Origin: Mesorhizobium zhangyense
Lineage (GTDB): Bacteria > Pseudomonadota > Alphaproteobacteria > Rhizobiales > Rhizobiaceae
Direction of reading: 5' to 3'
NCBI RefSeq assembly: GCF_011045115.1
Contig: NZ_JAAKZG010000010.1
Location: 124,001-188,000, forward strand
Length of the DNA: 64,000 nucleotides
The translations under genes and the position numbers were made by a program. The notes beneath the pieces are model-generated. The model was given only the letters and a program-made list of their open reading frames with translations. It was not told where the DNA came from and made no database searches. Below, piece by piece: positions 34,216 to 42,807 of this stretch. How positions within the stretch are numbered: the stretch's first letter is position 1; every line of letters starts with the position of its first letter.

Positions 34216-35001
34216 AATAATAACGACTCTGAAGTGAAATCGGCAGTCCGCGTTCTCGAAATGCTCGAACTGCTCGCCCGCGCACAGAAACCACTCACCC
34301 TGAAAATGATCGTTGCCGAGCTGGGATATCCGAAAAGCAGTACGTTCAATCTGCTCGCCACCTTGGTTTCACGTGCCTACCTCACGCGCGATGAATCCGA
34401 AGCCTATCGCATACATGAAGCCTTCCGGAACGGTCCGGGCTGGGCAAGCGGCCGCGACGCGCAACTGATTGCGACCGCCCAGCCGATCATGGATGCGTTG
34501 CGTGACGCCGAAGGTGAAACTGTTTTCCTGGGCGCCCGCCGGAGGGACGGCCGCATCAAGCTCCTGGCCAAGAGCGTCAGCCACCAGCTGGTGCGCTTCG
34601 ATTCGGACCTGACGGGGTCGGATGCGTCTTTCTGTACGGCAATGGGGCGGGTGCTGCTGGGATACTGGCGGCCGGAGAAGACGGCGGCATACCTCGCACG
34701 TGAACGCATCGTCCAGCTAACCGATCACACTGTGATCGATCGGGTGCAGATCCGCCGGATCATCGAGGCTGCGCGCGAGAATGGTTACGCGATCAGTGAC
34801 GAAGAGGCCGTCGCCGGTGGCTCAGGTGTTGCAGCACCAGTGCGCGACGCCACAGGTGAAGTCATCGCGGCACTCAACATCGCAACGGTCACCGCTCGCT
34901 TTGCCGCCAATCGGGAAAGAATGATCGCTGCCGTGATCCGTAATGCTGACGAGCTCAGTTACAGGCTCGGCTACAAGACCCCAACCACGGAAAATCAGTA
35001 A
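34210..35001 (+). CDS. IclR-family transcriptional regulator
   Basis: 263 residues from ATG 34210 (upstream ATGs at 34162 and 34189 precede the palindrome and lack ribosome sites). Winged helix: AVRVLEMLELLARAQKPLTL then KMIVAELGYPKSSTFNLLAT. The effector domain ends with EEAVAGGSGVAAPVRDATGE and AALNIATVTARF. Unlike the decayed IclR at 30 kb, this one is intact. Expected to bind the palindrome over its own start and to control both the minus-strand operon and the genes downstream. Confidence 0.9.
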   Translation: MNNNNDSEVKSAVRVLEMLELLARAQKPLTLKMIVAELGYPKSSTFNLLATLVSRAYLTRDESEAYRIHEAFRNGPGWASGRDAQLIATAQPIMDALRDAEGETVFLGARRRDGRIKLLAKSVSHQLVRFDSDLTGSDASFCTAMGRVLLGYWRPEKTAAYLARERIVQLTDHTVIDRVQIRRIIEAARENGYAISDEEAVAGGSGVAAPVRDATGEVIAALNIATVTARFAANRERMIAAVIRNADELSYRLGYKTPTTENQ

Positions 35002-35002
35002 T

Positions 35003-35770
35003 ATGGACATTCAATTCGAAGGAAAGCGGGTCCTTGTCACGGGCGCGGCCCGCGGCATCGGACGCGACATCTGCGAGGCATTTGCCGCAAATGGCGCAGC
35101 GGTTTTGGCAACAGACGTCAACGTGACGGAACTCGAGCCCTTGAGGCAAAGCGCTCTGGCGTCGCGAGGCGGATCGATCTCCACAGCCAGGCTTGATGTG
35201 ACCGACGAGGCGGACATCGCAAAGCTGATCGAGGAGCAGAGCGCGGGCTACGACATCTTCGTCCATGTCGCGGGCGGCGTTCTCGGGCAGACACGCAAGC
35301 CGGTCGAAACGGTTCCGGCGGCGGACTGGGACAGCATCTACAGCGTCAATGTACGAGGCGCATTCCTTATCGCGCGTGCCGTTGTACCGGCGATGAAAGC
35401 GCGCGGCGAGGGAAAGATGGTGTTCATTTCGAGCGGGGCCGGACTGGGCGTCAGCCTGACAGGCATTCAGGCCTACGCCAGCGCCAAGGCAGCATTGATC
35501 AGCCTTGCTCGCCAATTGGCCCATGAGCTCGGCCCATTCGGTATCAATGTCAACGCCGTGGCCCCAGGCTTCCTGCGGACAAGCCCCGATTACGAGCGGC
35601 AGTGGGCGTCCTATGGCGATGTCGGCCAGCAAGCGATGCTCGAACAGATACCGCTTCGTCGTATCGGCCAGCCGGAAGACATATCGAACGCCGTACTCTT
35701 TTTGGCATCGCCGTTTGCCAGCTGGATCACAGGCCAAACCCTGTCCGTAAGCGGAGGGCCTGTGTCGTGA
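35003..35770 (+). CDS. SDR family oxidoreductase
   Basis: 255 residues, one base after the iclR stop. TGAARGIG, HVAGG in place of the common NNAG, catalytic SSGAGLGVSLTG with YASAKAA, and SWITGQTLSVSGGPVS at the end. Its stop overlaps the GTG start of the deacetylase-type gene. The HVAGG variant suggests a substrate different from that of the SDR at 33379. Confidence 0.88.
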   Translation: MDIQFEGKRVLVTGAARGIGRDICEAFAANGAAVLATDVNVTELEPLRQSALASRGGSISTARLDVTDEADIAKLIEEQSAGYDIFVHVAGGVLGQTRKPVETVPAADWDSIYSVNVRGAFLIARAVVPAMKARGEGKMVFISSGAGLGVSLTGIQAYASAKAALISLARQLAHELGPFGINVNAVAPGFLRTSPDYERQWASYGDVGQQAMLEQIPLRRIGQPEDISNAVLFLASPFASWITGQTLSVSGGPVS

Positions 35771-36669
35771 ACCCCGATAGTGCAGCGCTTCCGACCTGGA
35801 CGTGGCCCGAAGAACGTTTACAGGGGCTCATGAACCGCGCCCGCGCCGGACGCAGCCTCAGGCCCGCTTCATGGCCAGGCGGCGCCAAATGCGCCGTTGC
35901 CCTGTCATTTGATTCCGATCACGACACCTTCGAACTGCGCGACGGCGGCAAATCCATATCAGCCCTTTCACAAGGCCATTTCGGCCCGCGGCAGGGTATT
36001 CCCCGTATTCGCCGGTTGCTCGAAAACAATGGAATTCCAGCGACCTTCTTCGTCCCTGCCATTTCCGCGTTGCATTACCCCGACGAACAGGGTGCGCTCG
36101 TTGCCGAAGGGCACGAAATCGGCTTGCATGGCTGGATTCACGAACGCAACACGCTGCTCGACGAAACGACTGAACGTGATCTGCAATACCGTGCGGCCGA
36201 CACGCTGGAACAGATCACCGGCATTCGTCCCGTCGGAATCCGCACACCCTCCTGGGACTTCAGTGAAAACACGCTGAAGATCACAGCCGAAATGGGACTG
36301 CTTTACGATTCTTCCTTGATGGCGGATGTGGATTGCTACGAGCTTCTGCTTCATGGCGAGCCAACAGGCGTCATCGAATTGCCTGTGGAGTGGATTCGTG
36401 ATGATGCAGCCTACCTGGTCATGGACCGCTGGGGCGGTCTTCGTCCGCAGATCGCACCACACGACATTCTCCAGATCTTCATCAAAGAGTTTGACGCAGC
36501 ATACGAAGAGGGCGGAATTTTCCAGCTGACCATGCACCCCGATATTATCGGGCATCGAAGCCGCATCTGGATTCTCAAGGAGCTGATCGCGCATATTCGA
36601 GACAGAAGGGACGTGTGGTTCGGCACACATGCGGACGTCGTACGCCATGCGAAATCGGCCTGCATGTAA
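35767..36669 (+). CDS. polysaccharide deacetylase-family hydrolase (NodB/PuuE type)
   Basis: 300 residues, GTG start overlapping the SDR stop (GTGA). The NodB fold has the metal motif LSFDSDHDTFEL, then GHEIGLHGWIHERN (HxxxH ligands), GIRTPSWDFSENTL and TMHPDIIGHRSR. In this branch members include allantoinase PuuE and N-deacylating or deformylating enzymes acting on small molecules rather than chitin. Sitting with amino-acid-type ABC genes, an amidase role on the imported compound is more likely than sugar deacetylation. Confidence 0.85.
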   Translation: MNPDSAALPTWTWPEERLQGLMNRARAGRSLRPASWPGGAKCAVALSFDSDHDTFELRDGGKSISALSQGHFGPRQGIPRIRRLLENNGIPATFFVPAISALHYPDEQGALVAEGHEIGLHGWIHERNTLLDETTERDLQYRAADTLEQITGIRPVGIRTPSWDFSENTLKITAEMGLLYDSSLMADVDCYELLLHGEPTGVIELPVEWIRDDAAYLVMDRWGGLRPQIAPHDILQIFIKEFDAAYEEGGIFQLTMHPDIIGHRSRIWILKELIAHIRDRRDVWFGTHADVVRHAKSACM

Positions 36670-36786
36670 TTTTCCTTCAGGCCCTATTCCACTCATTGAC
36701 GAATCCCGCAGCCGAAGCCTGGCCCGTAATCACGCGCTTGGATTCGGCTGCCAATCGCGGATACGTTCGTGCTTATTCTGAACAGA

Positions 36787-36802
36787 ATTCACATGTGTGA
36801 AC
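36787..36802. promoter_or_regulatory. second candidate IclR operator
   Basis: ATTCACATGTGTGAAC shares 12 of 16 positions with the palindrome at 34200, both fitting RTTCAYATRTRTGAAC. It is 122 bases before the binding-protein gene. Confidence 0.55.
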
Positions 36803-36924
36803 GTGATTTCCCTTTTCAGAGCTGAGGAGCGGGCTCAAACTCCAATCAGTCAGGCTCATCGCCCGGGGAATACCGAGCCAAGAAAGCCTGCGCATCCAAA
36901 ACGGCCAAGAACAACGAGGGAACC

Positions 36925-37773
36925 ATGTTCGGAAAATCGGCTTTCGCAGCAGCCACCGCGCTCTGTGCATTTTCAATGATGATGGGCGGGACCGCGCTCG
37001 CCAAAGACTGGAAGAAGGTCACGGTTGGCGTTGAAGGCGCGTTTCCGCCCTTCAATTCGACCAGCGCCACCGGTGAGCTTCAGGGCCTCGATCTTGACGT
37101 CATCAAGGAAGTCTGCAAGCGCGCAACTCTCGAATGCAACATCGTGGCGCAGGATTGGGACAGCCAGATTCCGTCACTCCTTTCCGGCAAGTTCGATGTG
37201 GTTCTGACCATGGGTCCGAACGAAGAGCGGCGAAAGGTCATCGATTTTTCAGATCCCTATGTCGTCACGCCCAATACCTTCCTGGTTGCCGCCGACGGTC
37301 CGCTGGCAAAGCTTCCTCATACAGGTGAGAATCTTTCCACCGATACCGAGAAGGGTCAGAAGGCCGTCGCCGAAATCAAGGAAGTCTTGAAGGGAATGAC
37401 ACTCGGCGCATCGCTTTCCACGAGCCAGTTGAAGTTCGTCGAGCAGAACTTTGGCGATGTCGTGGAGATCAAGACCTACAAGTCTTCCGAACAGGTGCAA
37501 CTTGACATCGAGGGCGGTCGTCTTGACGGCCAGTTCGACAATGTCGTGTTCGCCCAGGATCGTGCCGCGGCCAGCAACGGTACCCTGACGACAAGCGGTC
37601 CCCTGCTCGTTGGTGGCATACAGGCGACCAACGTCTGCCTGGGCATCCGCAAGGCAGAGCCGGAGTTGCAGGCTATCCTCAACAAGGCCCTGACCGATAT
37701 GTCCGCTGATGGCACACTTTCTGAACTGTCGAAGAAGTGGTTCAAAGTCGATCTCGCCCCTGCCAAAGGGTAA
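36925..37773 (+). CDS. polar amino acid-type ABC substrate-binding protein
   Basis: 282 residues of the HisJ/ArgT class (SBP_bac_3). Signal peptide MFGKSAFAAATALCAFSMMM to GTALA|K. The fold shows TVGVEGAFPPFNSTSATGEL, GLDLDVIKEVCKR, MGPNEERRKVIDFSDPYVV and, near the end, IRKAEPELQAILNKALTDMS. It is the only binding protein near the permease pair at 31.9-33.3 kb and is probably their partner. GAGGGA precedes the ATG. Confidence 0.9.
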   Translation: MFGKSAFAAATALCAFSMMMGGTALAKDWKKVTVGVEGAFPPFNSTSATGELQGLDLDVIKEVCKRATLECNIVAQDWDSQIPSLLSGKFDVVLTMGPNEERRKVIDFSDPYVVTPNTFLVAADGPLAKLPHTGENLSTDTEKGQKAVAEIKEVLKGMTLGASLSTSQLKFVEQNFGDVVEIKTYKSSEQVQLDIEGGRLDGQFDNVVFAQDRAAASNGTLTTSGPLLVGGIQATNVCLGIRKAEPELQAILNKALTDMSADGTLSELSKKWFKVDLAPAKG

Positions 37774-37805
37774 ACTACCGAGCCCGTCCTTGAATGAAAT
37801 TAACG

Positions 37806-37829
37806 ACCCCGCTCTCGTAGCGGGGTTTT
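37806..37829 (+). terminator. Rho-independent terminator after the binding-protein gene
   Basis: Stem ACCCCGCT/AGCGGGGT (37806-37813 with 37819-37826), 5-base loop, then TTTTG. It lies 33 bases after the stop. Confidence 0.85.
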
Positions 37830-38166
37830 GCTTAGAAGGAGTTTAATCGCAATTCCATTTGCGACTGCCCCCAATTTTACCCAAGACCGAACTTTCGAGA
37901 AGTCAATTTCCGCGAGCCCGAAGTCGTTCCCCGCTGCATCTTATGCGGACTTTCCGCGCACGAAACACAAACATTGCAGATGCACCTTAATCTTCGATTC
38001 GACACCTAAGTCAGCTTGGGGGCCGGAAGCTGACTGCCAGCTTTTCGGCTGAAGATGAGAAAGACTGTCGTCCCCGCACCTCGCGACTAGGCCGTGAACT
38101 CATAAATGGCGGGTGGTCGCGGTGTTCGAGTGGCAACGGTCCTTTTGCTGGAGACCAAATTTCGGC

Positions 38167-38691
38167 TCAGAATGAACTGGTTCGCAGCCGACCCTCGTAA
38201 TCACGTTTACCGAGCGGCACGCCTCGCGAGCGCAGGATGTTGTATGCGGTGACGGCGTGGAAATGGAAGTTTGGCAGAGAGAAAGAGAGAATGAAGGTCT
38301 CCGACGTGAAAGCAAGCCGTCGCGGACCGATCTGGAGGTCCAGGTGCTTGCCCGCGCAGTCGTTAATCTCTTCGGGGACGAACGCCTCCAGCGCCGTTTC
38401 TGCCTTGCCGATCATCGCCTGTAGGTCAGTGAAAGGAATAGGTCCGACCAAGGCGGGAGGGGTAAACGCGCCGGTCTTGAGCGCCTCGACCCCCCACACG
38501 GAATGATGCCATGCCGCTTCGATCTGAAAATGAAATGGTGCCATGTCATCGAAGAGGCGGGTGTTCACGAAATTATCGGGATCGACACCGGTGTTTAAAA
38601 AGTGGGTGGCCGCACGGTCGAGAAAGCCTCCGACGGATCTTACGGTTTGCAGGAAGGTCGGCACGCTGAGGTCGTAGAGTGATGTCCGCAT
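38167..38691 (-). CDS. DUF1993-family protein
   Basis: 174 residues from ATG 38691 (MRTSLYDLSVPTFLQTV), preceded by GGGAAGG. Conserved pieces are ARLFDDM-like NTRLFDDMAPFHFQIEAAW, and the end LPNFHFHAVTAYNILRSRGV PLGKRDYEG, where the histidines match the DinB/DUF1993 four-helix bundle metal site. Members are cytoplasmic and uncharacterised. A monocistronic gene; the 390-base space on its 3' side contains only the terminator at 37806. Confidence 0.85.
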   Translation of the reverse strand: MRTSLYDLSVPTFLQTVRSVGGFLDRAATHFLNTGVDPDNFVNTRLFDDMAPFHFQIEAAWHHSVWGVEALKTGAFTPPALVGPIPFTDLQAMIGKAETALEAFVPEEINDCAGKHLDLQIGPRRLAFTSETFILSFSLPNFHFHAVTAYNILRSRGVPLGKRDYEGRLRTSSF

Positions 38692-38811
38692 TGCCTTCCC
38701 TCTCGAGCAATTTGAACCATAGCATCTGGCGTGATGGCCACAAAGGCAAGACAAGCGCGGTCATAAGCTGGCGGTCTTGCCCATTGGGTGGAACCCGGAT
38801 TCAGCATCGGC

Positions 38812-38945
38812 ATGAGCCGATACGATTTGACCGACTTCGAGTGGCGCGTTGTCGAGCCGCAGCTGCCCAACAAGCCGCGAGGCGTGCCGCGCTTCGATGA
38901 TCGCCGCGTGCTGGGCAAAGGAAATCCTATTTTGCGCCGAACCTA
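38812..38945 (+). pseudogene. IS5-family transposase fragment (N-terminal)
   Basis: Starts MSRYDLTDFEWRVVEPQLPN then KPRGVPRFDDRRVL, the opening of IS427-group transposases, then departs into unrelated codons and stops at 38961-38963. Only about 36 residues of transposase remain. Confidence 0.75.
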
Positions 38946-39121
38946 TTTGCGATCGGCGTCATGACAATGGGCAGCAGCACGCCGTGCTTGTTCAAAACCG
39001 TAACCCAAGTTTTGCGTTAAAGCCGTGCTGCTGAGTCCTAGAGCCAAGCTGGCCATCATAGGAGATGCCCAACTCTGCCTGTGGTGTCAACAACAAGGAC
39101 GATTAGCGAAAGGATTAATTC

Positions 39122-40024
39122 ATGTCGCTTATGAATATCCAGCTTCGCCACATCCGGTGCCTGCTCGCCGTCGCCAGTGAGAAGAACTTCGCGAGAGCGG
39201 CCGAAAGGCTGGCTGTCTCGCAGCCGGCGTTGTCGCAAACCATTATGCAACTTGAGGCGACGCTAGGGTTCGAAATCTTCCAACGAACCACGCGCAGCGT
39301 CACCCTCACCAAGGACGGCGCGACAGTCTGCGAATACGCCCACAAGCTCAACCGCTCGATGGAGACGTTCCACAAGGAGGTAAAAGCCCTCCAGCTGTCG
39401 ATACACAATTTCCTCAGGGTCGGATATCTGATCGGCACTGCCGTGGAATTCATTCCGAAGATTACCCAGGAATTCGAACGGCGCCGGCCGAACGCGACGC
39501 TCGAATTCGTCGAATACGACTTCACCAATCCGGATGCCGGATTGTCGACGGAACTCGTGGACTGCAGCATTTTCTGTCCGCCGGTCGATACGCCGGGCAT
39601 ACATATCGTAGAGATCGCCCGGGAGAAATGCGTTGCCTGTTTGCCTGACGGTCATCCATTGAGCCTGCAGGATACGGTTCAGGTGGAACAACTGCTCGAC
39701 GAACCCTTCATCGCCGCACCGGGAACCGGCGTATGGCGCGACTACTGGCTTGCCAGCCAGTACCGGCAGGGTCAGCCGGCCCGCGTCGTGTTCGAAGCCG
39801 CCACCGTTGATTCTGAATTGCAGGCCGTGGCCTTGCGTAAAGGCATAAGCATAACCGCGGAAAGCACTGCGCGTTTCTACGCCCGGCCCGGCGTTACCTT
39901 CCGCAAAGTCTCCAATATGGACGATTGCATCATAGCCATAGGCCACCGCCAGCCAGCAAACCCTCTTATCAAGGAGTTGATCGATGTGGCCGCACTTGTA
40001 ACGCGGCTACCCGTCAAAGACTAA
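39122..40024 (+). CDS. LysR-family transcriptional regulator
   Basis: 300 residues. N-terminal helix-turn-helix: IRCLLAVASEKNFARAAERL AVSQPALSQTIMQLEATLGF. The effector domain has two cysteine-containing stretches (DCSIFCPPVD, REKCVACLPDGHPL). It is alone; the next gene is convergent. It may control the divergent DUF1993 gene or a distant operon. Confidence 0.88.
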   Translation: MSLMNIQLRHIRCLLAVASEKNFARAAERLAVSQPALSQTIMQLEATLGFEIFQRTTRSVTLTKDGATVCEYAHKLNRSMETFHKEVKALQLSIHNFLRVGYLIGTAVEFIPKITQEFERRRPNATLEFVEYDFTNPDAGLSTELVDCSIFCPPVDTPGIHIVEIAREKCVACLPDGHPLSLQDTVQVEQLLDEPFIAAPGTGVWRDYWLASQYRQGQPARVVFEAATVDSELQAVALRKGISITAESTARFYARPGVTFRKVSNMDDCIIAIGHRQPANPLIKELIDVAALVTRLPVKD

Positions 40025-40069
40025 CAAGGCCCGTCACCGCGGAATGAAGAGATTTCGGACGGCCTTGTT
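40023..40069. terminator. long hairpin at the end of the LysR gene
   Basis: AACAAGGCCCGTC and GACGGCCTTGTT (40023-40035, 40058-40069) can form a stem of about 12 bp with a one-base bulge. It starts in the stop codon. There is no T run, so this is at best a weak or bidirectional terminator. Confidence 0.35.
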
Positions 40070-40170
40070 GCATGGACATACGTCTTTCGCCGTCTCACGA
40101 CATCATGCCGGGTTATCTATCACCGCCGGCATAAAGACCGGCGGAGGGCCTCGACGGTTCAAAATTGCTG

Positions 40171-41085
40171 TCATTCGGCAGCCAAGGACGCGCCGTTGTT
40201 GTTCAGCGTGATCAGTTGTCGCGTGCGCTCCAGGCAGGCCGGCTGTTCGCTGCGGTAGCGCGGGCCGATTTCCATCATCAGAACCGTATCGGGGAGAAAT
40301 TCCAGCTCACTAAAGATTCCCTCCCAGTCGATGTCGCCCCACCCCAACGGCATATGCAGGTCGCCTATGCCGAGTGCTGTGGATTCCTGCGGATGGTATG
40401 CCTTGTAGAAACCCTGCGGACGACCGAAGGAATCGTGCACATGCAGATGGCCCGTCACCGGCGCCATGGCGCGCAACTGCTCGCGGAAATTCAGCCCGCG
40501 ATAAGTCGCTTCGATGTAGGCGTGGCTGAAATCGATCAGCGCGACGAGATTGGGGTGGTTGACAGTTTTCACCGTCTCCGCAAGCTCGGCCGGAGTCTGG
40601 CGATATTGACCCGGCTCCGTGGTGAAGATGTTTTCGAAGGCGACGCGGATGCCATAAGGCCTGGCGAATTCGGCAAGCTCGAACAGCGCCTCGCGTTCGC
40701 GCAGGTCAGCACTTGTGCGCTCGGCAATCTGGTCGGCGCGCAGGCAGCCGCCATGCTGGACAATGATGCGCGAGCCGATCCGGTCGCAGACCTCGACCAG
40801 TGCCTTGGCCGCGTCGAGCTGATAGCGCGACGTCACCGGGTCCATGAAATTGGACGAGACAAGGCCATGAACGGTGTAGCGAAACGGAAACTGGCCGGTC
40901 AATGCCACGAGCCGGTCCAGCCGCTCCTTTATCAACCGTCCGCCGGCGATGAGATCGATGCTGGTCAGTCCGAGTTCGACGGTATCGACGCCGAGGCCAG
41001 CCAGGCGGCGCAAGTCGGTTTCCAGGCTGTCGAGTTCGCCGTCGATGGAACCCGAATTGAAGCCGCTTGCGATGATATTGCTCAT
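40171..41085 (-). CDS. sugar phosphate isomerase/epimerase-like TIM-barrel protein
   Basis: 304 residues of the AP endonuclease 2/xylose-isomerase-like fold. Metal-site pieces are IVQHGGCL, VAFENIFTTEPGQYRQTPAE, VALIDFSHAYIEA, TGHLHVHDSFGR and the last VLMMEIGPRYRS, giving the Glu, Asp, His, Glu set. Probable isomerase or epimerase of the sugar freed by the upstream phosphodiesterase and phosphatase. GGAG lies before the ATG. Last gene of the operon running from 48354. Confidence 0.8.
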   Translation of the reverse strand: MSNIIASGFNSGSIDGELDSLETDLRRLAGLGVDTVELGLTSIDLIAGGRLIKERLDRLVALTGQFPFRYTVHGLVSSNFMDPVTSRYQLDAAKALVEVCDRIGSRIIVQHGGCLRADQIAERTSADLREREALFELAEFARPYGIRVAFENIFTTEPGQYRQTPAELAETVKTVNHPNLVALIDFSHAYIEATYRGLNFREQLRAMAPVTGHLHVHDSFGRPQGFYKAYHPQESTALGIGDLHMPLGWGDIDWEGIFSELEFLPDTVLMMEIGPRYRSEQPACLERTRQLITLNNNGASLAAE

Positions 41086-41108
41086 GATTGTCTCCGATCT
41101 TATTGAGT

Positions 41109-41879
41109 TCAGTGCGTCGGCTGCAGGAGATTTGACCTGCTGGACTGCGCTGCGCGAAGGGCGAGCGCGATGTCGGGGCTATCCGATGTCAGGTGGCCAA
41201 TATCCCGCTCCAGCCATTGGCGGAGCGTCTCTTCGTCATTCAGGGTCCAGACGCATAGCCGTTCGAGCGGCAAGGTCCGAGCAATCAGGTCCCATTGAGC
41301 TTCCATCAGTTCGTGATGGACCGCAACGATCTCGACAAGGTCGTCGACCCGATCGAGAAACGCGGCGAGCCCGCCCTGCCTTTCGGCCCAAGCAGCATTC
41401 ACCGAGACAAGACGTGCGATATGCGGCGCGTAACGGCGGCAATCCTCCAGGACGGAGGTGTCGAACGAGGTCAGATGCGTTCTTTCCTCCACGCCGAAGC
41501 GGGCAAGTTCCTGTGCGATGCGCTCGGCGATGCCCGGATAGGGCGTGCCGGTCTCGTCGAGCTTGATCTCCACATGCAGCGCAAGCCCGGTAGCCGGGGG
41601 AATGACATCGAGCACGTCGGCCAATGTCGGGATTCCCTCGTCCGTGCCTTTCAGTTTCATGCCTGCCCGCGCCTCGGGCGTCAGCAGCCGAACCGGTCCA
41701 GTACCCTCTGCCGTACGGTCAAGCATGGCGTCGTGAATGACCAAAAGTTCGCCCGCATTCGTCAGATGCACGTCGAATTCGACGGCATCCACGCCGAGTT
41801 GCAGGACGTTACGAAAGCCCGTCAGCGAGTTTTCAGCCCAGAGGTTGCGGGCGCCGCGATGGCCGGTGATGAGCGTCAT
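41109..41879 (-). CDS. glycerophosphodiester phosphodiesterase-family protein
   Basis: 256 residues. GDPD motif set: GHRGARNLWAENSLTGF (catalytic His and Arg, Glu), AVEFDVHLTNAGELLVIHD (metal ligands and second His), HVEIKL, and late CVWTLNDEETLRQWLERDIG then LTSDSPDIAL. No signal peptide, so it acts on an imported phosphodiester in the cytoplasm. In the same operon as a peptide-type ABC importer and a HAD phosphatase. Confidence 0.88.
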   Translation of the reverse strand: MTLITGHRGARNLWAENSLTGFRNVLQLGVDAVEFDVHLTNAGELLVIHDAMLDRTAEGTGPVRLLTPEARAGMKLKGTDEGIPTLADVLDVIPPATGLALHVEIKLDETGTPYPGIAERIAQELARFGVEERTHLTSFDTSVLEDCRRYAPHIARLVSVNAAWAERQGGLAAFLDRVDDLVEIVAVHHELMEAQWDLIARTLPLERLCVWTLNDEETLRQWLERDIGHLTSDSPDIALALRAAQSSRSNLLQPTH

Positions 41880-41915
41880 GAATTTCTTCCTGGTTGCGGG
41901 TTAGGCGCGCCTGTT

Positions 41916-42797
41916 TCAGCGCACGGTCGGATCGAGCTTGTCGCGCAGCCAGTCACCGACCAGCGAGATGGAGAGTGTCGTCAGCATGATGACGGCTGCC
42001 GGCGCCAGCATGACCCAGGGCGCGCGCGTCAGATATTCGCGCCCGAAGCCGACCATATTGCCGAGGCTGGTCTCGGGCGGTTGCACGCCGAGGCCGAGAA
42101 ACGACAGCCCGCTTTCCATCAGGATGATTTCCGGAAAGGTCAGCGTCATCGACACGATCAGCGTCGAAGCGACGTTGGGCAGGATATGGCGAAGATAGAC
42201 GCGCGCCGGCGTGGCGCCGAGTTGCACGGCGGCAGCGGCATAACCCTGCGCGCTGGCGGAGATGGCAAGGCCGCGCGCGATGCGCGCATAGCGTTCCCAG
42301 CCATAAAAACCCATCAGGCAGACAAGCAGCAGCATCGAGGAGCCGAAGAAGGCCAGAACCGCCAGCGACATGATCAGAAACGGCAAGGCCGCCTGGAAAT
42401 CGGCCAGCGCCAGCACCAGATGCTCGACCGCGCCGCGGAACTGCGCGGCGGCGAAACCGAGCGCGGTGCCGAACACTGCCGACAGGATCGTGGCACCGAA
42501 GGCGATGATCAGCGATACCCGGATCGACTGTATAAGCCGCGAAAGCACGTCCCGGCCCAGCTCGTCGGTGCCGAGCCAATGCTTCACATTGCCGGGCGGC
42601 GAAAGCCGGCTCGCAAGGTCCATCGCGGTGATGCCATATGGGCGAATTTGGTCGGCGAAAATGGCAATCAGCACCATCGCTGCGAGCCAGAAGATGCCGA
42701 GGCCGACGCTCAGCGGCACATTACAGCGGATCAACGCGATGAAGCCTTCATCTCCCCTGCCCGTCCGCTTAGCCGCCGGAAAATCTGCCGAAGCCAT
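41916..42797 (-). CDS. peptide/opine-type ABC permease (DppC-like)
   Basis: 293 residues from ATG 42797, where AGGAG is six bases upstream; ATG 42803 is closer to that box. Six helices, with an N-terminal leader domain (IALIRCNVPLSVGLGIFWLA) and the core LGTDELGRDVLSRLIQSIRV. The EAA loop includes GYAAAAVQLGATPARVYLRH ILPN. It pairs with the DppB-like permease, whose gene overlaps or abuts it. Confidence 0.9.
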   Translation of the reverse strand: MASADFPAAKRTGRGDEGFIALIRCNVPLSVGLGIFWLAAMVLIAIFADQIRPYGITAMDLASRLSPPGNVKHWLGTDELGRDVLSRLIQSIRVSLIIAFGATILSAVFGTALGFAAAQFRGAVEHLVLALADFQAALPFLIMSLAVLAFFGSSMLLLVCLMGFYGWERYARIARGLAISASAQGYAAAAVQLGATPARVYLRHILPNVASTLIVSMTLTFPEIILMESGLSFLGLGVQPPETSLGNMVGFGREYLTRAPWVMLAPAAVIMLTTLSISLVGDWLRDKLDPTVR

Positions 42798-42807
42798 TCC
42801 CATCTCC

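Noticed and set aside
40101-40150. Second short hairpin (CCGCCGG/CCGGCGG) after the TIM-barrel gene
   Set aside because: A 7-bp stem without a T run is not enough to call a terminator in GC-rich DNA.
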